In this document: piece by piece, positions 4,680 through 9,420 of the stretch
How the letters are laid out: every line of letters starts with the position of its first letter
Numbering within the stretch: the first letter of the stretch is position 1
Source of the DNA: Candidatus Thorarchaeota archaeon
GTDB taxonomy: Archaea; Asgardarchaeota; Thorarchaeia; Thorarchaeales; Thorarchaeaceae
DNA length: 9,420 nucleotides
Assembly (NCBI GenBank): GCA_018238825.1
Contig: JABCSP010000065.1
Location: 1-9,420, forward strand
Direction of reading: 5' to 3'
Position numbers and translations under genes: made by a program
Notes under the pieces: model-generated
Database searches by the model: none
What the model was told of the DNA's origin: nothing
What the model saw: only the letters and a program-made list of their open reading frames with translations

Positions 4680-7501
4680 GTTCGTTTCAAAACACACATT
4701 TTGATTTCCCTAGGGCTGAAGACTAAGCTAATGCTATTTCCATTGACAGTGTGTTCTTTGACTATCGAACCATCAATCTTCACCTCTTTACAATCCACAA
4801 AACTAGCTGATAGTTGTGTATGTATTTCAACCGGGTTACTTTCTATGTTGTACATTGTAACAATGACCGCATCTTTGCGTACTCTTAACGAAGAAATCCT
4901 TACTGTTGGGTCATCGATCTGGATGATTGGTTCAAGTAGTTCATCCACAACAATAGTTTGATCCAGAGAAACTGTTAATGCGTTCTCAAGTGCTGCATCT
5001 GCATGGGCTGCACTAGTGTGTAGTGGTGTTTTGTTGGAGTGAATGATGAACCCGTATTTGTATTCATATTCCGCCTCATACTCTTGAGCTCCAGGAGTTT
5101 CTTCTCCGGGTCCAGCATGTATAGGTCTCTCAGGGAAATCTGAGCGTGATAGCCATCCTATAGAACGAACAAGTGTTATCGCAATTCGTTGACTATTTAC
5201 TAGTTCTACTTCTGGCAATCCCATATTGAAGACTGTAATAGATTCGTTTCCATTATCATCATTAACTCTGATGAACCGCTTTTGTGCTTGGATTCCTGAA
5301 GGCATTTCTGGAAACATAGAATGGGTTCTCTCTAATTCATCAGCATCTGGAATAGCTACTGGAGATCCCTTTCGCTCCACAACGCCAAAGTGAGTTGCAG
5401 TATGAGATTCCCCTGAAGAAAACGGAAGGTCAAAGCAGACTCTAAGTCGGTGGTCTTTTGCTTTATTTGTGAGTCTAGTTTTCACTTCGATTCTTGGAGT
5501 ATCACGATAGAATCTGAATGTTGATTCAACAGGGATTTTCACTTTGCCCTTTCGTTTCTCTCTTGAAGGGTCAAGGCTTTCAAAGAGCTCTATTTCCATT
5601 TCCTGTTTAATCTCAGCTACTATTGGACCCGAGTTGACAATGCTTCGCTTGACATTCTTGACCTTGACACTATCAGGACCTACTCTTCCGAAAGTGTACT
5701 CATCGCCACGGTCTCCGTAGTCCTCAAATATGTGAAGTTCTTCATATCGCATTCCACTCACTTTATTGACGATGTTAAATGTGCCATTCTTGTTGAAAGA
5801 AATCGAATAGAATCGATTACTTACTTGACTATCACTGACCTGAAGTTCATCAGCGGTAGGCTCAGGTGGACTTGTAACAGGAACTAATTTCGTGAATGAC
5901 CAAGGTATTAGTGGAATAACTGTGGCATAGATATTCTGAGTCGGCTTTGCTGCAATAAGGTGCACTTTCTTGTATCGTTTGCTTGCAATCAACTCCTGAG
6001 TATCTTGTTTGAATCCTTCCCAATCAAGGTCGCCAATAAGCTGGTGATCTGAAACAAATCTGACTTCAAGTAACCCCGGTTTATCTCCATCATAGTACTC
6101 TACTTCATTGATGTAGAAATTCATCAGTTTTCTTCCCGGTAGAAGATTGATACCCATCTTGGCCATCCTCATTCCAACAGTCGTTTCGAAGAAAATCTCA
6201 TCTTTTGAAGCTAAACGTTGAACTGGATAGACTGTACCGTTAGGTGCCCGTAATCCGTCAATCTTTTGGTCTTTTGCTGCAGAAAATTCTAGATAGATTG
6301 GAGATTCCAAACTTCCTCCCGAGCTATAAACAAGAATACTCGATTCAGTGGATTCTTCTGCAGTTTCTTTGATGTTTTTGATTGAACTTTGGACAAGACT
6401 CTCTCCGATAGATTCCGCCCACGAGAAACGAGCTTTCATCTCTTCATGAGTGCTATCAACTGAACATCCACATATCGAATCATGAGGATGATTTCTTAGA
6501 AGCCATTTCCAAGCGGTGTTCAGATAACTAGTCGGATAATTATTCTTCAGTGCTAACCAAAGATAGGTACTGATGGGTTCAGCTTGCCTCACCAGTAAAT
6601 CCTCGACTCTTTGATTCCAAAGCTTGATCCACATTCGTGCTGAATACGTATCCTGCAAAAGTGGAGCCCTCGCAGAAGAACGAAATTCTCCAGAGTGTGT
6701 CGGAGGAGTATAATCGGATTCAGAGATTGCCTTCTCTAGTTCCTCAAAGTATTCATTGAGAGATCCAAGAGAAATGTCCAATCCTTCTTTTTTCATTCGC
6801 TCGCTATATTCTTGTACAAATGCTTGAGGTGGTAAGTGGTCAGAACCATTCATGAACAGATATACTGGAACTGGTGAGAAGGGTTCAAGTGTTGAGATGC
6901 CCTTATCGACCATTTCAGTGAATCCCTTGTAATCATCAACGAATCGGGAAACATTCCCATAGCCACCTGGTAGATACACACCTGGAATTGAAGAGGTTGA
7001 AGAAGGATGAGATTTCCAAGTGAAGGGAACTGTTACTATATCCTGTGGTACTCCTCTCCAAAGCACTGTTGTTTTGAAGTCTGTGAGGTCACTCAGAAGT
7101 TGAGGAATAGCGCTTGAATGGCCAAACATATCTGGCAAGTATCCAATCTTCATAAGTGGAATTTTAAATTTTTCAGCCAAATCAAAACTATACTCGATGT
7201 TCCGGATGAGACTCTCACCGCCCACGAGCCATTGGTCTGGAAGTACATACCACGGTCCCACAGTTATCTTTCCATCGCGGATCCATTTGAGCAGTTCCTC
7301 ACTTCGCTCAGGTCTTATCTCAAAGTAATCTTCTAGGATCACTGTCTGGCCATCCAACATGAACCTGTAATCCTGTTGTTTCAGAATCTCTAGAAGATCA
7401 TCAATTAGATCAACTAGCATATGTCTAAATCTCTGAAAGGGTAAGTACCACTCTCTATCCCAATGAGTGTGCGGAACAATAATGACCTTCTTGACAACCA
7501 T
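4676..7501 (-). CDS. GH38 family alpha-mannosidase
   Basis: This 941-residue retaining, zinc-dependent glycoside hydrolase cleaves terminal alpha-mannosyl bonds. The catalytic domain (about 5-265) opens with PHTHWDREW, in which H13 and D15 are zinc ligands. The nucleophile is D124 in GYLPDMFGH. NGSDH (218-222) is the likely acid/base region. A helical middle domain (about 265-365) holds HPHDSICGCS, where H340 should be the last zinc ligand. The rest is the long beta-sandwich C-terminal part. No signal peptide is seen, so it acts inside the cell. Bacterial relatives include MngB, which hydrolyses 6-phospho-mannosylglycerate; processing of glycans or of mannosylated solutes is also possible. 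A GTG at 7510 is in frame, but it forms part of a GTGAT motif 4 bases before the ATG at 7501, so I take the ATG. The gene follows the membrane glycosyltransferase-like gene by 60 bp, probably in one operon. Confidence 0.88.
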   Translation of the reverse strand: MVVKKVIIVPHTHWDREWYLPFQRFRHMLVDLIDDLLEILKQQDYRFMLDGQTVILEDYFEIRPERSEELLKWIRDGKITVGPWYVLPDQWLVGGESLIRNIEYSFDLAEKFKIPLMKIGYLPDMFGHSSAIPQLLSDLTDFKTTVLWRGVPQDIVTVPFTWKSHPSSTSSIPGVYLPGGYGNVSRFVDDYKGFTEMVDKGISTLEPFSPVPVYLFMNGSDHLPPQAFVQEYSERMKKEGLDISLGSLNEYFEELEKAISESDYTPPTHSGEFRSSARAPLLQDTYSARMWIKLWNQRVEDLLVRQAEPISTYLWLALKNNYPTSYLNTAWKWLLRNHPHDSICGCSVDSTHEEMKARFSWAESIGESLVQSSIKNIKETAEESTESSILVYSSGGSLESPIYLEFSAAKDQKIDGLRAPNGTVYPVQRLASKDEIFFETTVGMRMAKMGINLLPGRKLMNFYINEVEYYDGDKPGLLEVRFVSDHQLIGDLDWEGFKQDTQELIASKRYKKVHLIAAKPTQNIYATVIPLIPWSFTKLVPVTSPPEPTADELQVSDSQVSNRFYSISFNKNGTFNIVNKVSGMRYEELHIFEDYGDRGDEYTFGRVGPDSVKVKNVKRSIVNSGPIVAEIKQEMEIELFESLDPSREKRKGKVKIPVESTFRFYRDTPRIEVKTRLTNKAKDHRLRVCFDLPFSSGESHTATHFGVVERKGSPVAIPDADELERTHSMFPEMPSGIQAQKRFIRVNDDNGNESITVFNMGLPEVELVNSQRIAITLVRSIGWLSRSDFPERPIHAGPGEETPGAQEYEAEYEYKYGFIIHSNKTPLHTSAAHADAALENALTVSLDQTIVVDELLEPIIQIDDPTVRISSLRVRKDAVIVTMYNIESNPVEIHTQLSASFVDCKEVKIDGSIVKEHTVNGNSISLVFSPREIKMCVLKRT

Positions 7502-7505
7502 TTTT

Positions 7506-7510
7506 ATCAC
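7506..7510 (-). promoter_or_regulatory. GTGAT ribosome-binding motif of the mannosidase
   Basis: GTGAT on the minus strand is followed by AAAA and the ATG at 7501. The in-frame GTG that would otherwise extend the protein by three residues is part of this motif, which argues for the ATG as the start. Confidence 0.45.
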
Positions 7511-7561
7511 TTAGACTTCTGACGCTCTTCCCTCACAAAATGTTTTCGATGAATTAGATTA

Positions 7562-9025
7562 CTAGGGGGGCGCAGGAACACCTACAAACACTCTATAGAA
7601 TAATCCTGTAAAGTTAAGGGAGGTAAATGGTGGAGGACTCGGTGAGCGTGGATCAAGGATGAAATAGATTACTGTACTTTGATTAATGGCGGTTTCGAAT
7701 GCTTCAGATATTGGACTATAGACTGTAAAATTCTGTGTCAATGGTATCCAGTAAATCAGACCAGTTGAAAGGCTAACAACAATCCCATCATCCGGTATGA
7801 TATTATTCTCAGCAATATAGAGAAGGTCATTGTATGCAATTGGTGGAATAATCGGACGAGTTCTTTGTGACGCTTGAACTCCATTCACAATTTGAATACT
7901 GCAAACTAGCACAATAATCGCAATAACAAAAACCGTCTGCTTCTTTGGTGTCTTGAATGGTCTAATCACTGATACAATATATGCAACTCCGAAACCAGTT
8001 GGAATGAACATAAGCATGGCGAACCTCCATCGCCATTCCCAAGGTATCAATGGGCTGCACAGAATGATCTCAGCAATCCCAATCCCGAAAATAATGGCAA
8101 TATCTTTGTTGATGTTGTTTCGAAGTAGATGATATCCAACTGTACCCATTCCCAAAATCAGGACAATCCCAAGTGATTCTGGTCTGATTAGAAAAGCAAG
8201 CCAATCCGTATTCTCGATTCCCAATGAGTCAGTATCTGTGATTTGGGATGTAAAACTGATAATTTTTGAGAATTTACTCACAGCATCTGGATAGATGACA
8301 AGGACTACTATGAGCAGTCCAAGGAGTCCTACACCAAGTTTAGCCACCGTCCTTGTAGTAGGTATCCACAGTTTTCTTTCCCTTACCACACAATACAACC
8401 AGTGAAAGCCGACTCCAATGACGATAAGACCTGATGGAAATATGTGTGTGAGAAAAGTAGCAAATAGAAATACAACTGCCAGAATCAAATCCTTTCGTGA
8501 TTCATGACGAGTTGCACGGACATAGAAGTAGAAGAATGCGAACATCAGTGCAAGTCCTGCAAGATTCTTGTAGAATCCGTTATCTAATGCGAGCATCTTG
8601 GGGTCGAAAACAAGATAGAAACTAGCTATCCATGATAGCGTGAATTTTCCAGAAATCTCTTTGAAGAATAGAAATGAGGTGGGTGCCACTAGTGCCGCAA
8701 AGATTGCCATCCCAACTTTAATTCCTAATGGGATGTTTCCCAAAACCAAAGCCCATACTGTTTGATAATAGAAGACCAAGGGTGGGTCGAGATGATATGG
8801 TAAACCTGTTTCAAGGATACTAATTACTTGGAGATCATAATATGCTCCATCCATCCCATATGACATATGAGGGAATTTGATGAGTACAAGCATATGAAAA
8901 ATCAAAGCTGCAACAAAGAGGATGAAAACTGATAATATTCTCGCAATTCTCGATTCAGTTATTTTATCCAGGAATTCAAACCCTGTTTTACTATTTTGAT
9001 TTTCAGGTGGAATCATAGCGACCAT
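7562..9025 (-). CDS. Polytopic membrane protein, GT-C glycosyltransferase-like
   Basis: This 487-residue protein has about ten to eleven membrane segments, near residues 29-50, 90-121, 129-141, 155-170, 178-214, 228-245, 284-300, 308-325, 334-355 and 363-381. A soluble C-terminal tail of about 100 residues follows. The first large loop carries two acidic residues in YGMDGAYYDLQ (D59, D64), followed by a Pro-rich stretch. This is the arrangement of GT-C enzymes (PMT, ArnT, STT3 relatives), which use lipid-linked sugars and an acidic motif in the first outer loop. The exact family is not recognised, and the length is short for a full oligosaccharyltransferase. The tail has three N-x-S/T sequons (N432, N448, N471). 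A TATA-like box lies 16-27 bp before the ATG at 9025 and no ribosome-binding site is seen, so the message is probably leaderless; the second ATG at 9016 is an alternative start. The mannosidase gene follows. Confidence 0.6.
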   Translation of the reverse strand: MVAMIPPENQNSKTGFEFLDKITESRIARILSVFILFVAALIFHMLVLIKFPHMSYGMDGAYYDLQVISILETGLPYHLDPPLVFYYQTVWALVLGNIPLGIKVGMAIFAALVAPTSFLFFKEISGKFTLSWIASFYLVFDPKMLALDNGFYKNLAGLALMFAFFYFYVRATRHESRKDLILAVVFLFATFLTHIFPSGLIVIGVGFHWLYCVVRERKLWIPTTRTVAKLGVGLLGLLIVVLVIYPDAVSKFSKIISFTSQITDTDSLGIENTDWLAFLIRPESLGIVLILGMGTVGYHLLRNNINKDIAIIFGIGIAEIILCSPLIPWEWRWRFAMLMFIPTGFGVAYIVSVIRPFKTPKKQTVFVIAIIVLVCSIQIVNGVQASQRTRPIIPPIAYNDLLYIAENNIIPDDGIVVSLSTGLIYWIPLTQNFTVYSPISEAFETAINQSTVIYFILDPRSPSPPPFTSLNFTGLFYRVFVGVPAPP

Positions 9026-9040
9026 GGATTAGATTCTAAG

Positions 9041-9052
9041 TTTATTATAAAA
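9041..9052 (-). promoter_or_regulatory. Candidate TATA box of the membrane-protein gene
   Basis: TTTTATAATAAA on the minus strand is the best TATA-like match noticed in the window. Its centre is about 21 bases before the ATG at 9025 and 30 before the ATG at 9016. A start site 25-27 bases downstream of the centre falls at or just after the first ATG, which points to a leaderless message and leaves the second ATG in play. Confidence 0.5.
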
Positions 9053-9206
9053 GTCCATGAACGAATCATCTATCCTTCTGAAAACTAATCGTGAACAACC
9101 ACTGCATTAAATGTGTCTGAAAATTATAGAAATCAGAATAAACGTGAATGAATCATGTCACGAGATGTCGCTTCATTTTCCTTCTTGGTTTTTTTCCAAT
9201 GGAATT

Positions 9207-9238
9207 TTGTAATTTAATTTTGAGTTACAAAGTGTAAT
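9207..9238. promoter_or_regulatory. Inverted-repeat cluster, candidate operator
   Basis: TTACA-AAG-TGTAA (9225-9237) is a perfect inverted repeat. TTGTAA (9207-9212) is a third, also inverted, copy of the same half-site. Such spaced TGTAA half-sites resemble operators of dimeric regulators. They lie about 180 bp upstream of the membrane-protein start, which is rather far, or may serve a gene beyond the right edge. Confidence 0.35.
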
Positions 9239-9420
9239 TATATCGAGATTTTCACTTTCCGTAGTAAATGCATTAATAAGTCAGAATTTTTGGTTTGAAT
9301 TATGATTCATTACCATCATATGCCTAAAGATTAGTACGTATAGCTTGTCAGATAACCTCCGCGATGTATACGCGATTTGTGGTGTCTGCTTTTGGCAAAA
9401 GATAATGAATACAAACTGAT

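Larger units (their letters stand above)
9026..9420. other. AT-rich non-coding spacer
   Basis: These 395 bp hold no convincing gene on either strand. The contents are a TATA-like box at 9041-9052, an inverted-repeat cluster at 9207-9238, and a T-rich patch at 9171-9195. There are also the palindromic CGCG-N7-CGCG (9360-9374) and a short hairpin CTTTTG-G-CAAAAG (about 9389-9401). No tRNA loop or other structured RNA was recognised. The right edge probably leads to the next gene's promoter. Confidence 0.5.

Noticed and set aside
4701..4961. 86-residue plus-strand frame inside the mannosidase gene
   Set aside because: It is antisense to the well-supported C-terminal part of the GH38 protein, and its composition is that of a shadow frame.
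9340..9420. Possible tRNA or small RNA at the right edge
   Set aside because: Short palindromes are present (CGCG...CGCG, CTTTTG-G-CAAAAG), but there is no T-loop consensus, no cloverleaf and no box C/D pair.

Overview
The window most likely comes from an archaeon of moderate GC (about 40% by eye). The evidence is an OB-fold single-stranded DNA-binding protein of the Sulfolobus type, TATA-like boxes just upstream of starts, ribosome-binding motifs of the GTGAT kind (the part of GGAGGTGATC next to the GGAGG core), and a DUF362/GH38/GT-C gene mix. An Asgard (Thorarchaeia-like) genome would fit, but that placement is inference from gene style and not proven.

Layout. On the minus strand, positions 68-802 hold a truncated beta-propeller fragment. 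Positions 855-1632 hold an overlapping hepT-mntA toxin-antitoxin pair with complete motifs. Positions 1791-3074 encode a DUF362 protein with a four-cysteine C-terminal module. A 232-bp divergent spacer leads to two plus-strand genes: an ssb gene (3307-3699) and an alpha/beta hydrolase of the monoacylglycerol-lipase type (3846-4679). The hydrolase converges on a minus-strand pair whose stop codon overlaps its own. That pair is a GH38 alpha-mannosidase (4676-7501) lying 60 bp downstream of a polytopic membrane protein that resembles a GT-C glycosyltransferase (7562-9025). The last ~395 bp hold only AT-rich regulatory-looking sequence.

How the parts relate. The membrane protein and the mannosidase probably form one transcription unit concerned with glycan assembly or turnover. 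hepT-mntA is a self-contained defence/stress module. The ssb, hydrolase and DUF362 genes look like separate units.

The least expected structure is a dispersed element of about 35 bp present three times (near 735, 1753 and 3734), always in the same orientation. It consists of a small hairpin with a conserved CTYGT loop, a constant TCCTTCCATC box and a pyrimidine/T-rich tail. The copies differ by paired changes in the hairpin stem. One copy marks the truncated edge of the propeller fragment, one abuts the DUF362 stop codon, and one follows ssb, where it would work as a terminator. No tRNA, rRNA, CRISPR array or insertion sequence was seen.
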